From contig NZ_JOTN01000005.1 of assembly GCF_000712595.1 (NCBI RefSeq), forward strand, positions 62,001-126,000: a stretch of 64,000 nt of DNA, given 5' to 3'. The notes beneath the pieces are model-generated. The model was not told the DNA's origin, did not search any database, and saw nothing but the letters and a program-made list of their open reading frames with translations. The DNA is from Bacillus manliponensis. GTDB lineage: Bacteria > Bacillota > Bacilli > Bacillales > Bacillaceae_G. Position numbers and translations under genes: made by a program. Shown piece after piece: positions 18,369 to 26,685 of the stretch (the stretch's first letter is position 1; each line of letters starts with the position of its first letter).

Positions 18369-19358
18369 ATGTTTAAAAAAGTAAAAACAGGATTAGTATC
18401 GTTAACAGCTTTAGGTTTAATGTTTGGAATGGTAGGTTGTAGTACGGGTAAAGCAGATAGTGAGAAAGTAGTTATTTATACAAATGGAGATAAAGAGGCT
18501 ACTGATGCGATGGAGAAGTCGTTAAAAGAAGCAGGATATGATGGGAAATACGTTCTTCAATCATTTGGTTCTTCTGAATTAGGCGGCAAGCTTTTAGCAG
18601 AGGGCGATAACATTGAAGCGGATGTTGTAACGATGAGTTCATACTTTATTGAGAGCGCAGAACAGCAACATGATATGTTTCAAGATTTAACATTTGATGT
18701 AGAAACGTTAGAACAAACGCCGAAATATTATACGCCAATCTTAGGAAATACAGGCGCAATTTTCGTAAATACAGAAGTATTAAAACAAAAAGGATTGCCA
18801 ATGCCAACTTCCATAAAAGATTTAACAAAACCAGAATTTAAAGACACTGTTTCAATTCCTAACATTATGGATTCTTCAACAGGATGGTTATTAGTTCAAT
18901 CGATTATTAGTGAATACGGGGAGAAAGAAGGAAAAGATGTTCTTCATGATTTAATCGCAAATAGTGGTCCGCACCTTGAAAGTTCAGGTTCTGGCCCAAT
19001 TAAAAAAGTACAAGCTGGTGAAGTAGCTGTTGGGTTTGGTTTACGTCACCAAGCGGTGGAAGCGAAAGATTCAGGATTGCCAATTCAATATGTTGATCCA
19101 ACGGAAGGGAACTTCTCTTATACAGAATCAGTAGCTGTTGTTGATAAAGATGATAAAAAATCGGAATTAGCGATGGAGATGGCAGAAACAATTAGTAAAG
19201 ATGCACGAGAAGAGTTAATCACACATTATCCAGTTGCGCTTTATAAAGGTGAAACAGTAGCGGATACAAACAAACCAGCACACGCTAAAAAGTTTGAAAA
19301 AGCATTAACAGTTGAACTATTACAAGAGCATCAAGATTTCTTTAAAGCAGCGAAATAA
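18369..19358 (+). CDS. 2-aminoethylphosphonate ABC transporter, substrate-binding lipoprotein
   Basis: About 329 residues with a lipoprotein signal (MFGMVGC, Cys near residue 24) and an SBP_bac family-1-like domain. Segments such as VVIYTNGDKEATDAMEKSL and GNTGAIFVNTEVLKQKGLP resemble iron/phosphonate-type binding proteins of the PhnS2 group. GAGGTGG six bases upstream supports the ATG at 18369 over more upstream in-frame codons. It captures 2-aminoethylphosphonate outside the cell for the fused permease. The substrate is inferred from the downstream catabolic genes. Confidence 0.88.
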   Translation: MFKKVKTGLVSLTALGLMFGMVGCSTGKADSEKVVIYTNGDKEATDAMEKSLKEAGYDGKYVLQSFGSSELGGKLLAEGDNIEADVVTMSSYFIESAEQQHDMFQDLTFDVETLEQTPKYYTPILGNTGAIFVNTEVLKQKGLPMPTSIKDLTKPEFKDTVSIPNIMDSSTGWLLVQSIISEYGEKEGKDVLHDLIANSGPHLESSGSGPIKKVQAGEVAVGFGLRHQAVEAKDSGLPIQYVDPTEGNFSYTESVAVVDKDDKKSELAMEMAETISKDAREELITHYPVALYKGETVADTNKPAHAKKFEKALTVELLQEHQDFFKAAK

Positions 19359-19378
19359 TTTTGCAAGGAGAGAAGAAC

Positions 19379-20473
19379 ATGAATAACGCGAAACTTTTAA
19401 CACCAGGACCATTAACAACAACGAGCGGAGTAAAGAGAGAAATGCTTTTTGACCGCTGCACGTGGGATGATGAATATAAAGAAGTAACACAACATATTCG
19501 AGCACAGTTACTTGAATTAGCGCATGCATCAAAAGAAGAATATACGGCGATTCTAATGCAAGGAAGCGGCTCATTCTCAGTTGAAGCAGTACTGACAACA
19601 GCAATTTCGGATGACGATAAAGTATTGATTGTAACGAACGGTGCATACGGTAAGCGTATTGTAAAAATGGCGCAGTATATTGGTCTTAAGTTTACGGAGT
19701 ATAGCATTGCATACAACGAATATCCAAATGAAGATGAGATTAGAAGTATGTTAGAAGCGGATGACTCTATTACGCATATTGCAATGGTTCATTGTGAAAC
19801 AACAACAGGCATTTTAAATCCAATTGAAATGGTTTCAAATGTAGCGGGGGAATATAAGAAAACATTTATCGTCGATGCAATGAGCAGCTTTGGCGGTATG
19901 GAAATGAATATTTCTGAACTTGGAATACACTACTTAATTAGCAGTGCAAATAAATGTATTCAAGGTGTTCCCGGATTCGGTTTTGTCATTGCAAAGCTTG
20001 ATAAACTATTACAATGCGAAGGAAATGCACGTAGCTTATCACTAGATTTATATGATCAGTGGAAAGAGATGGACAAGGAAGGGAAATGGCGTTATACATC
20101 TCCAACACACGTCGTTGCAGCTTTTTCGAAAGCGCTAGAAGAATTGATGGAAGAAGGCGGCGTTCCAGCTCGGTTCGCTCGTTATGAAAAAAATAATAAG
20201 TTGTTACGAGAAAGAATGGCAGCGTTAGGTATTCATGCTTACATTACAGCGGATAAACAATCACCAATTATTACAACGTTCTTATTCCCGAATGAACAGT
20301 TCAAATTTGAAGACTTCTATTCATTCATAAAAGAGAAAGGATATATTATTTATCCTGGAAAGTTAACGGATGTTGATACATTCCGCATTGGAAACATCGG
20401 TGAAATTTATGAAGAAGATATCGTAGAACTATGCAATATTGTAGAACAATATATGAAAGTGGTGGCGAAATGA
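19379..20473 (+). CDS. phnW: 2-aminoethylphosphonate-pyruvate transaminase
   Basis: A PLP-dependent class V aminotransferase of 364 residues, full length. It transfers the amino group of 2-aminoethylphosphonate to pyruvate, giving phosphonoacetaldehyde and alanine. Evidence: MQGSGSFSVEA (cofactor phosphate site), VDAMSSFGGMEMN with the PLP-ring Asp, and SSANKCIQGVPGFGF with the Schiff-base Lys about residue 194. The start follows AAGGAGAG. The stop overlaps the phnX start as ATGA. Together with PhnX it lets the cell use aminoethylphosphonate as a phosphorus, carbon and nitrogen source. Confidence 0.95.
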   Translation: MNNAKLLTPGPLTTTSGVKREMLFDRCTWDDEYKEVTQHIRAQLLELAHASKEEYTAILMQGSGSFSVEAVLTTAISDDDKVLIVTNGAYGKRIVKMAQYIGLKFTEYSIAYNEYPNEDEIRSMLEADDSITHIAMVHCETTTGILNPIEMVSNVAGEYKKTFIVDAMSSFGGMEMNISELGIHYLISSANKCIQGVPGFGFVIAKLDKLLQCEGNARSLSLDLYDQWKEMDKEGKWRYTSPTHVVAAFSKALEELMEEGGVPARFARYEKNNKLLRERMAALGIHAYITADKQSPIITTFLFPNEQFKFEDFYSFIKEKGYIIYPGKLTDVDTFRIGNIGEIYEEDIVELCNIVEQYMKVVAK

Positions 20474-21285
20474 ATAAAGTAGAAGGCGTAATTTTAGATT
20501 GGGCAGGAACAACAGTAGATTTCGGATGTTTTGCACCCGTAAAGGTATTTGTGAATATCTTTAAAAATGCAGGAATTGACGTAACAATGGAAGAAGCAAG
20601 AGCTCCAATGGGAATGTTGAAAATTGATCATATTCGTGCGATGCTTTCTATGCCGAGAGTATCAGCTTTATGGGAAGAAAAATATGGTAGAGATTTTCAT
20701 GAGCAAGATGTAGAGGCGCTATACGCGGAATTTGAGCCAGCACTGATGGCTACGTTATCTGACTATACAAATCCAATTCCAACAGTGATTGAGACGATGG
20801 AAGTTTTAAGAGAACGAGGATTAAAAGTGGGTTCAACAACAGGATATACAAACACGATGATGGATGTTGTTGTGTCAAATGCATTAGCAAAAGGATATAG
20901 CCCAGACTGTTATGTTACCCCTGATGACACAAATGCAATGGGACGTCCATATCCATATATGATTTATCGTAATATGGAAAAGTTAAAACTACAAACAGCC
21001 TGGAAAATCGTCAAAGTAGGCGATACGACTTCTGATATAAAAGAAGGAGTAAATGCAGGTGTTTGGTCAATTGGTGTTATTGTAGGTAGTTCTGAAATGG
21101 GATTAAGTATAGAAGAGTTTCATAGTCTTTCAGAATCTGAGAAAGAAGAGATAATTTCTAAAACAAGAACATCCTTTATGAACAACGGCGCTGATTTTAC
21201 CATTGAAACGATGAGTGAACTTCCGCAGTTAATTGATGAGATTAATGGTTTACTTGCAGATGGAAAGAGACCAGGAGTGAAGTAA
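20470..21285 (+). CDS. phnX: Phosphonoacetaldehyde hydrolase (phosphonatase)
   Basis: A HAD-superfamily enzyme of 271 residues that cleaves the C-P bond of phosphonoacetaldehyde to acetaldehyde and phosphate. Motif I ILDWAGTTVDFG holds the nucleophilic Asp (about 12) and the general-acid position that is Ala in phosphonatases. The cap-domain segment KIDHIRAML contains the Schiff-base Lys (about 53). The later motif KVGDTTSDIKEGVNAG binds Mg. Last gene of the operon, translationally coupled to phnW by an ATGA overlap and followed by a terminator. Confidence 0.95.
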   Translation: MNKVEGVILDWAGTTVDFGCFAPVKVFVNIFKNAGIDVTMEEARAPMGMLKIDHIRAMLSMPRVSALWEEKYGRDFHEQDVEALYAEFEPALMATLSDYTNPIPTVIETMEVLRERGLKVGSTTGYTNTMMDVVVSNALAKGYSPDCYVTPDDTNAMGRPYPYMIYRNMEKLKLQTAWKIVKVGDTTSDIKEGVNAGVWSIGVIVGSSEMGLSIEEFHSLSESEKEEIISKTRTSFMNNGADFTIETMSELPQLIDEINGLLADGKRPGVK

Positions 21286-21302
21286 TAGAATAATGAGAAG
21301 CG

Positions 21303-21328
21303 AGCCACCTAGAATTAGGTGGCTTTTG
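21303..21328 (+). terminator. Terminator of the aminoethylphosphonate operon
   Basis: AGCCACCTA / TAGGTGGCT stem with a four-base loop, then TTTTG. Confidence 0.85.
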
Positions 21329-21339
21329 TCATGTCAAAA

Positions 21340-21393
21340 TTAAGAGATAGTTAAGAAATGGTTAAGCCCCAGTTAAAATCGTCTTCCTATACT
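21340..21393 (+). promoter_or_regulatory. Four TTAAG/TTAAA repeats at exact 11-bp spacing with a TATACT -10
   Basis: TTAAG starts at 21340, 21351 and 21362, and TTAAA at 21373; every step is 11 bases. The -10 TATACT lies at 21388, so the last repeats cover the -35 region. This is the architecture of a PhoB/PhoP-type activator site. The regulator at 24007, encoded in the same cluster, is the natural candidate. Confidence 0.6.
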
Positions 21394-21428
21394 AAAGTTA
21401 TCAACATATAAGAAAGTAGGTATTCTAT

Positions 21429-22349
21429 ATGAATGCAATTATAAAAACAACGAATTTAACGAAAATATATGGCGATCAAAAATCTGTAGATGATCTGAAT
21501 ATAACAGTGCAACAAGGAGAGATTTACGGATTTTTAGGTCGTAACGGTGCAGGAAAGACAACAACAATTCGAATGTTGCTTGGATTAATTAAACCTACTT
21601 ATGGACAAATCGAAATATTTGGAGAGGATTTGTTTAAAAAACAGAAAGAGATTTTAAAAAGAATTGGGTCAATTGTTGAAGTTCCAGGTTTCTATGAAAA
21701 TTTGACAGCAAGGGAAAATTTGTTAATTAATGCAAAGATTATCGGAGTGCATAAGAAAAATGCAATTGAAGAGGCGTTAGAAATTGTTGGGCTGCAAAAC
21801 GAAACGAAAAAACTTGTTGGTAACTATTCGTTAGGAATGAAACAGCGATTAGGGATTGCAAGAGCGTTACTCCATTATCCAGAATTACTAATATTAGATG
21901 AACCGACGAATGGATTAGATCCAATCGGTATTAAAGAGATGAGAAGACTTCTTAAAAGTTTAGTTGAGGAAAGAAAAATTACGCTACTTATATCTAGTCA
22001 TATTTTATCAGAAGTAGAGCAATTAGTAGATCGTATGGGAATTATTCATGAAGGGAAGCTTTTGGAAGAAATTAAGTTTGATGATTTAAGAAAAAGAAAT
22101 CGTAAATATATTGAATTTCAAGTGTTAAATGATAATAAAGCAACGTTGCTTTTAGAGAATTACTTTGGAATTGTTGATTATGAGGTTCATGAAGAAGGAA
22201 ATATTCGTGTATATTCGCATTTTGGACAACAAGGGCAAATCAATAAAGTATTTGTACAAAATGACATTGAAGTTTTAAAAATTATGATGAGCGAGGATAA
22301 GCTAGAAGATTACTTTACGAAATTAGTTGGGGGTGGAACAATTGGTTAA
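21429..22349 (+). CDS. ABC transporter ATP-binding protein (BcrA-like)
   Basis: A 306-residue ATPase of the bacitracin/lantibiotic self-protection type: Walker A GRNGAGKTTT, Q-loop IVEVPGFYENLT (lacking the usual Q), signature YSLGMKQRLGIARAL, Walker B LLILDEPTNGLDP, H-loop SSH. A C-terminal extension of about 80 residues is typical of BcrA. It pairs with the small permease whose TTG start lies inside this gene's end. Resistance to a peptide antibiotic acting on undecaprenyl pyrophosphate is likely, because two BcrC-like phosphatase genes follow. Confidence 0.88.
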   Translation: MNAIIKTTNLTKIYGDQKSVDDLNITVQQGEIYGFLGRNGAGKTTTIRMLLGLIKPTYGQIEIFGEDLFKKQKEILKRIGSIVEVPGFYENLTARENLLINAKIIGVHKKNAIEEALEIVGLQNETKKLVGNYSLGMKQRLGIARALLHYPELLILDEPTNGLDPIGIKEMRRLLKSLVEERKITLLISSHILSEVEQLVDRMGIIHEGKLLEEIKFDDLRKRNRKYIEFQVLNDNKATLLLENYFGIVDYEVHEEGNIRVYSHFGQQGQINKVFVQNDIEVLKIMMSEDKLEDYFTKLVGGGTIG

Positions 22350-23079
22350 TCTTTTATATACGGAGTTACTAAAGTTAAAACGCTCTAAAATGTTTTTAAT
22401 TAGTATCATTGGTGCAGCGGTCGCCCCGTTTATGATTGTATTTGCTTCATATGTATACAGGGAAGCGGACAAATTACCAAAACCAGTCACATTTTATGAT
22501 CTTTTTTACGATACAAATTTATATACATTTTTAGTGATTGGTATCCCTTTGTACGGAGTGGTGACAGCTTATTTATTTAATCGTGAATATGCAGAAGATA
22601 CTTTGAAGAATTTGTTAACAATTCCTGTCTCTAGAATCAGCTTTATTATGAGTAAGTTCATTACTTTGTTTTTATGGATCATGATGTTAGTTTTTGTTGC
22701 TTGGGTATTAACGTTATGCTTTGGTTTGCTAGGGTCCTTTGATGGCCTCAGTGTTTCATTACTGATTACGTCTTTTCGACAGTTTTTGATAGGCGGGGTG
22801 TTACTATTTATCTTATCAACTCCTATTATTCTTATAACAATTATGTTAAAAAACTATGTGCCCACAATCATATTCACAATTGTGATAACGATGATAAATG
22901 TGATGGCAGCAAACTCAGAACATAGAGATTTATTTCCATGGTCAGCTGCTGGAGACATTGCAAGAAGTGAGCTCCTTCCGACCTATCCACCCGAATATTC
23001 ATATGTTCTAATTATGGCAACATCATTCATTGGATTCGTAGCAGTAATTACTTACTTTAAAAAAACTGATATTCAGTGA
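22342..23079 (+). CDS. ABC-2 type permease (BcrB-like)
   Basis: A 245-residue membrane protein with six helices, starting MVNLLYTELLKLKRSKMF. The ELLKLKRSK amphipathic start is the hallmark of BcrB/lantibiotic-immunity permeases. The TTG at 22342 follows GGGGGTGG and overlaps the ATPase stop by eight bases. It forms the membrane part of the exporter. The substrate is unknown; a bacitracin-like peptide is inferred from the cluster. Confidence 0.85.
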   Translation: MVNLLYTELLKLKRSKMFLISIIGAAVAPFMIVFASYVYREADKLPKPVTFYDLFYDTNLYTFLVIGIPLYGVVTAYLFNREYAEDTLKNLLTIPVSRISFIMSKFITLFLWIMMLVFVAWVLTLCFGLLGSFDGLSVSLLITSFRQFLIGGVLLFILSTPIILITIMLKNYVPTIIFTIVITMINVMAANSEHRDLFPWSAAGDIARSELLPTYPPEYSYVLIMATSFIGFVAVITYFKKTDIQ

Positions 23080-23104
23080 AGGTTGTAAGGGGAGGAGTTA
23101 TACA

Positions 23105-23710
23105 ATGTCGTTTTTTCAATTCAATGTAGATGCTTTTCGATTCATTAATGACTTTGGTAAGCAATATTCGTTTTTAAACCCAGTGATGATCTTTATAGCA
23201 GAATATACAATATATGTTTTGGCCTTTACGATTTTTGTTTATTGGTGTACACGCTCTAACAAAAATAGAATGATGATTATTCATGCATTGCTAGCCTTTA
23301 TACTCGCTGAATTGATTGGGAAAGTAGTGGGGAGGTTTTACTCGAATTATCAACCGTTTGCTGTATTAAATGATGTCAATAAATTGATTGATCATGAGAT
23401 AGATAATTCATTTCCAAGTGACCATACCATTTTATTTTTTTCGATTTCGTTCTTCTTTTTACTTGTACGAAAAAGAGTGGGATTGATATGGTTTGTATTA
23501 GCGATATGCGTAGCTATTTCTCGAGTTTTTGTAGGTGTACATTATCCTTTTGATGTTCTTGTAGGTGCTGTTATTGGAATTGGTTCAGCTATATTTGTTT
23601 TTAAAATAACGCCAAAACTACTTTTCTTACAAAAACTTCTTTATCTATATGAAAAAGGAGAGAGCTATATATTGCCTTGGAAAGATAAATCAAAAAGTTA
23701 TGAAAGATAA
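23105..23710 (+). CDS. PAP2 family undecaprenyl pyrophosphate phosphatase (BcrC-like), copy 1
   Basis: A 201-residue membrane phosphatase with five helices. PAP2 motifs are present: NSFPSDHT (C2, catalytic His) and SRVFVGVHYPFD (C3). The C1 region reads GRFYSNYQPFA, with Gln where the family often has Arg-Pro. BcrC removes a phosphate from undecaprenyl pyrophosphate, recycling the lipid carrier and protecting against bacitracin. Follows the BcrAB-like genes with a GGGGAGG site. A paralogue lies at 25932. Confidence 0.88.
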   Translation: MSFFQFNVDAFRFINDFGKQYSFLNPVMIFIAEYTIYVLAFTIFVYWCTRSNKNRMMIIHALLAFILAELIGKVVGRFYSNYQPFAVLNDVNKLIDHEIDNSFPSDHTILFFSISFFFLLVRKRVGLIWFVLAICVAISRVFVGVHYPFDVLVGAVIGIGSAIFVFKITPKLLFLQKLLYLYEKGESYILPWKDKSKSYER

Positions 23711-23732
23711 ATAGCTGTTTCATGTAATCAAG

Positions 23733-23769
23733 AAAAATTGACATTTCATAATAGGAATGTCAATTTTTT
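23733..23769 (+). terminator. Rho-independent terminator after the first BcrC-like gene
   Basis: AAAATTGACATT / AATGTCAATTTT stem plus T-run. The two-component genes therefore probably have their own transcript. Confidence 0.85.
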
Positions 23770-23800
23770 CATTGTAATATAGAATTATAGTTAATGGAAA

Positions 23801-23950
23801 ATAAAGTGAAACTTCACTCATTGGGGGGCTTCATCCCCCAATGAGTGTTAGCCCGACCAATCGGGCTTTTATGGGCTGTTCCCACCTAAACTTCTTTTCT
23901 TCTCTCAAGTTTTGAGGTGAGAGTCTTACAGCCCGTAAATAGCGGGATAA
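23801..23950 (-). repeat. Full-length bcr1-like repeat (150 bp), minus orientation
   Basis: Read on the minus strand it starts ATTATCCCGCTATTTACGGG, contains three hairpins (including GGGGGATGAAGCCCCC and AGCCCGATTGGTCGGGCT) and ends GAAGTTTCACTTTAT. The most complete of the copies in this window. It lies between the BcrC-like gene and the regulator. The B. cereus-group bcr1 element is described as about 155 bp and able to form a structured RNA. Confidence 0.75.
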
Positions 23951-24006
23951 TTGTTTTTTGTATAAGGATTACTTTCCCATAGAAATAATGAAAGCGGGCG
24001 TTAGTT

Positions 24007-24720
24007 ATGAAAGAAATTCGAGTTCTTATAGTTGATGATGAAAAAGAAATTCGAGATTTATTAAAAAAATATATGGAACGAGAGTTATATAAAGTGGATG
24101 TAGCGGCAAATGGTGCAGAAGCTATCTCATTATTTGATACAAATAAATATAATCTCGTTCTATTAGATCTTATGATGCCGATAATGGATGGTATTGAAGT
24201 TTGCAGAAGATTACGAGAGAAAACAAATGTACCTATTTTAATGTTAACTGCTAAAGATCATGAAACAGATAAAGTGTTAGGTTTAAGTATAGGAGCGGAT
24301 GATTATATCACAAAGCCTTTTAGTATAAATGAAGTGGTCGCAAGGGTGAAAGCTCTTATGAGAAGGTTCTTAGTGCTAGGAAGTGATAGTGATTCGCAAG
24401 GGAAAGCATTTGTGAAATTTAAAGGACTTTCAATTGATATGAAAAAATATATCGCTTATGTTGGAGAAGAAGAGGTTTCTCTAACTGCGAAAGAACTAGA
24501 ATTATTAAAATTTTTAGCTTCCAATCCTGAGCAAGTATTCACGAAGTCTCAGCTATTTCGAAATGTATGGGGTAGTGATTACTTAGAGGATGATAATACT
24601 GTAATGGTTCATATTCGGAAATTAAGAAAGAAAATAGAAGCAGATCCATCTAATCCGCAGTTTATTCAGACGGTATGGGGGATAGGGTATAAGTTTGTAG
24701 GTGAGAAAGATGAATCGTGA
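24007..24720 (+). CDS. OmpR-family response regulator
   Basis: A 237-residue regulator: acidic pair DDE near residue 11, phospho-acceptor Asp in LVLLDLMMPIMDGIEVC, Thr in MLTAKDH, Lys in ITKPF, then a winged helix ending VWGIGYKFVG. AAAGCGGGCG precedes the ATG. Coupled to the kinase gene, which starts inside its last codons. It probably drives the ABC/BcrC genes through the 11-bp TTAAG repeats at 21340 and perhaps the GTAAGG repeats before the second BcrC-like gene. Confidence 0.93.
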   Translation: MKEIRVLIVDDEKEIRDLLKKYMERELYKVDVAANGAEAISLFDTNKYNLVLLDLMMPIMDGIEVCRRLREKTNVPILMLTAKDHETDKVLGLSIGADDYITKPFSINEVVARVKALMRRFLVLGSDSDSQGKAFVKFKGLSIDMKKYIAYVGEEEVSLTAKELELLKFLASNPEQVFTKSQLFRNVWGSDYLEDDNTVMVHIRKLRKKIEADPSNPQFIQTVWGIGYKFVGEKDES

Positions 24721-25720
24721 TAAGATCACATTACTAATTATTCTACAGTTTATACTTATTGCAGGGGCTTTTTTTAGCGAAGTGAATAATCAATTATCAT
24801 TCGCTAAGCTAGTTTTATACGGTACGTTACTTTTCGTAACAATTGTTCTGTTATTATTAAGGATTCGGTTCATTCGCAGGTTAAAGCAAATGACTTCTGA
24901 GATAAGGCGTGCAGTTAATGGGAATTTAAAAACGAGATTATTTGCAAATGAAGACGATATATTTAATGAAGTAATGTTTGCTACAAATGAACTAATTGAA
25001 CAGTTAGAAAAAAATCAAATCCAAACAATTCAATCTGAAACGGAACGAAAAAGGCTGTTATCTAGTATTTCTCATGATATTCGAACACCATTAACGTCTA
25101 TTATTGGATATGTGGACGCTTTGAAAGATGGGATAGCGGATACTGATGAGGAGAGAAAGGAGTACCTTGAGATTATTTCAAGGAAATCTAATAATTTAAA
25201 ACAATTGATTGATGAAATATTTAATATGGCAAAATTAGATGCGGATGAAATCCCGATGCAGCTAGAAAATATAGATGTAAGTGAAATTATAAAGGAAGTG
25301 TTGATTGAATATTTACCTGAAATTAAGAAAAATGAGTTAGAACTAAAGCTTACTCTTCCTGAAACAAAATGTTTAATTGAGACAGACTATTTAAGTATTG
25401 TACGCATCATCGGGAATCTCATAAAGAATGCAATGCTATACGGAAAAGAAGGAAAGGTGCTAGGTATAGAGATTATTGAAACCTCTCAAGAGTTTCAAAT
25501 ACTTATTTGGGATCATGGACCTGGCATTTTAAAGTCTGAGTTAGATCGTGTGTTTGAAAGAATGTATCGTGGTGACCAATCAAGAAATTCTGAACAAGGA
25601 GGGAGTGGTTTAGGCCTTGCGATTGCAAAGGCATTAATAGAAAAAAATAATGGACGAATATGGGTTGAAAGTGTTCCTTGGGAAAAGACGGTTTTCGGTG
25701 TAGCGTTTTGTAAAAATTAA
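24710..25720 (+). CDS. Sensor histidine kinase
   Basis: A 336-residue kinase with two closely spaced N-terminal helices (about 7-28 and 35-55) and almost no extracellular loop, the intramembrane-sensing type. HAMP-like region, HisKA with His in SSISHDIRTPLTSIIGY, N-box NLIKNAMLYG, G1 WDHGPGI, F-box FERMYRG and G2 GGSGLGLAIAKALIEKNNG. I use ATG 24710 behind GGTGAGAAAG; a GTG at 24701 is possible. Overlaps the regulator by 11 bases. A terminator follows. Confidence 0.9.
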   Translation: MNRDKITLLIILQFILIAGAFFSEVNNQLSFAKLVLYGTLLFVTIVLLLLRIRFIRRLKQMTSEIRRAVNGNLKTRLFANEDDIFNEVMFATNELIEQLEKNQIQTIQSETERKRLLSSISHDIRTPLTSIIGYVDALKDGIADTDEERKEYLEIISRKSNNLKQLIDEIFNMAKLDADEIPMQLENIDVSEIIKEVLIEYLPEIKKNELELKLTLPETKCLIETDYLSIVRIIGNLIKNAMLYGKEGKVLGIEIIETSQEFQILIWDHGPGILKSELDRVFERMYRGDQSRNSEQGGSGLGLAIAKALIEKNNGRIWVESVPWEKTVFGVAFCKN

Positions 25721-25736
25721 ATAAATATTTTTATTT

Positions 25737-25765
25737 AGTCGCCTAATTGATTAGGTGACTTTTAT
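25737..25765 (+). terminator. Rho-independent terminator after the kinase gene
   Basis: GTCGCCTAA / TTAGGTGAC stem (one G-T pair) followed by TTTTATT. Confidence 0.8.
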
Positions 25766-25796
25766 TATACAGGAAGAATGTAACAGCTTACATCTT

Positions 25797-25851
25797 TGTA
25801 AGGTAAATGTAAGGTGTTTAGATGGTTGAGAAGACATTTAATAATTATACT
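25797..25851 (+). promoter_or_regulatory. Promoter region of the second BcrC-like gene with TGTAAGG repeats
   Basis: TGTAAGG at 25797 and 25808 (11-base step), and a related TGTAACA at 25779 facing TTACA. A TATACT -10 lies at 25846. Probable regulator binding site; it is weaker than the TTAAG array at 21340. Confidence 0.4.
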
Positions 25852-25931
25852 GAGCTATGACCATGTATTTGAAATCTAATGATATACATACTTTATGGTA
25901 CTTTTAGTGCAAGTTTGGAGGTTGTTTTTAA

Positions 25932-26528
25932 ATGTCTTTGTTTCAATACAACATTGATGCATTTCGAGCGATAAATGATTTAGGCAAACAGTATCCATCA
26001 CTAGAGCCAATGATTATATTCGTCGCGGAATATACAGTATATTTTTTAGCTTTACTTATGCTTTTTTATTGGTTTACAGGTTCGAAACAAAATAGAATGA
26101 TGATGATTCACTCTATGTTTGCTTTTATACTTGCCGAGGTAATTGGGAAAACAGTTGGGCTGTTTCATTCGAATCACCAGCCGTTTGCGGTACTTTCCGA
26201 TGTGAATCAGCTTGTTCAGCATGAAATCGATAATTCATTTCCTAGTGATCATACAATCTTGTTCTTCTCCATTTGTACTTCCATTTGGCTCGTTCGAAAA
26301 AAAGAGGGCTGGATATGGATGATACTAGCATGTTGTGTGGCCACTTCTCGAATTTTAGTTGGTGTACATTATCCACTTGATGTTGCAGTTGGGGCGTTAA
26401 TTGGTATTCTTTCGGCAGTATTCGTATATAAGTTTGCGCCGAAAATGTCTTTTATAAAGCAATTACTTTCCCTATACGAGAAGATAGAAAGTAATGTTTT
26501 ACCTGCAAAAAAACAGATGAAAAATTGA
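25932..26528 (+). CDS. PAP2 family undecaprenyl pyrophosphate phosphatase (BcrC-like), copy 2
   Basis: A 198-residue membrane phosphatase, clearly paralogous to the protein at 23105. It shares the start pattern FQ-N-DAFR-IND-GKQY, the NSFPSDHTILFFSI C2 motif and SRILVGVHYPLD C3 motif. It has its own promoter and terminator. Two such genes around one two-component system suggest local duplication, with dosage or differential regulation in bacitracin-type resistance. Ribosome binding site GGAGG is nine bases from the ATG. Confidence 0.88.
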   Translation: MSLFQYNIDAFRAINDLGKQYPSLEPMIIFVAEYTVYFLALLMLFYWFTGSKQNRMMMIHSMFAFILAEVIGKTVGLFHSNHQPFAVLSDVNQLVQHEIDNSFPSDHTILFFSICTSIWLVRKKEGWIWMILACCVATSRILVGVHYPLDVAVGALIGILSAVFVYKFAPKMSFIKQLLSLYEKIESNVLPAKKQMKN

Positions 26529-26547
26529 CAAGTGGATATAAAGAAGT

Positions 26548-26588
26548 AAAAAACAGCCCTATTAGTCGATCTGAAAGGGCTGTTTTTA
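26548..26588 (+). terminator. Rho-independent terminator after the second BcrC-like gene
   Basis: AAAAACAGCCCT / AGGGCTGTTTTT stem; its T-run merges with the start of the following bcr1-like repeat. Confidence 0.88.
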
Positions 26589-26685
26589 AATCGCGCTATT
26601 CGCGGACTGTAAGACGTCCACCTGAAAGTTTGAACATTTTACATGCAATGGGGGATACTCCCCATTGCATGTAGTTTCACTTTAT
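26585..26685 (+). repeat. bcr1-like repeat (about 101 bp), partly deleted
   Basis: Contains CGCGCTATTCGCGGACTGTAAGAC, corresponding to the left part of the 23801 copy, the GCAATGGGG / CCCCATTGC hairpin, and ends TAGTTTCACTTTAT. The terminal TTTAT provides the stop codon of the YibE/F gene that ends at 26682 on the minus strand. Confidence 0.65.
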
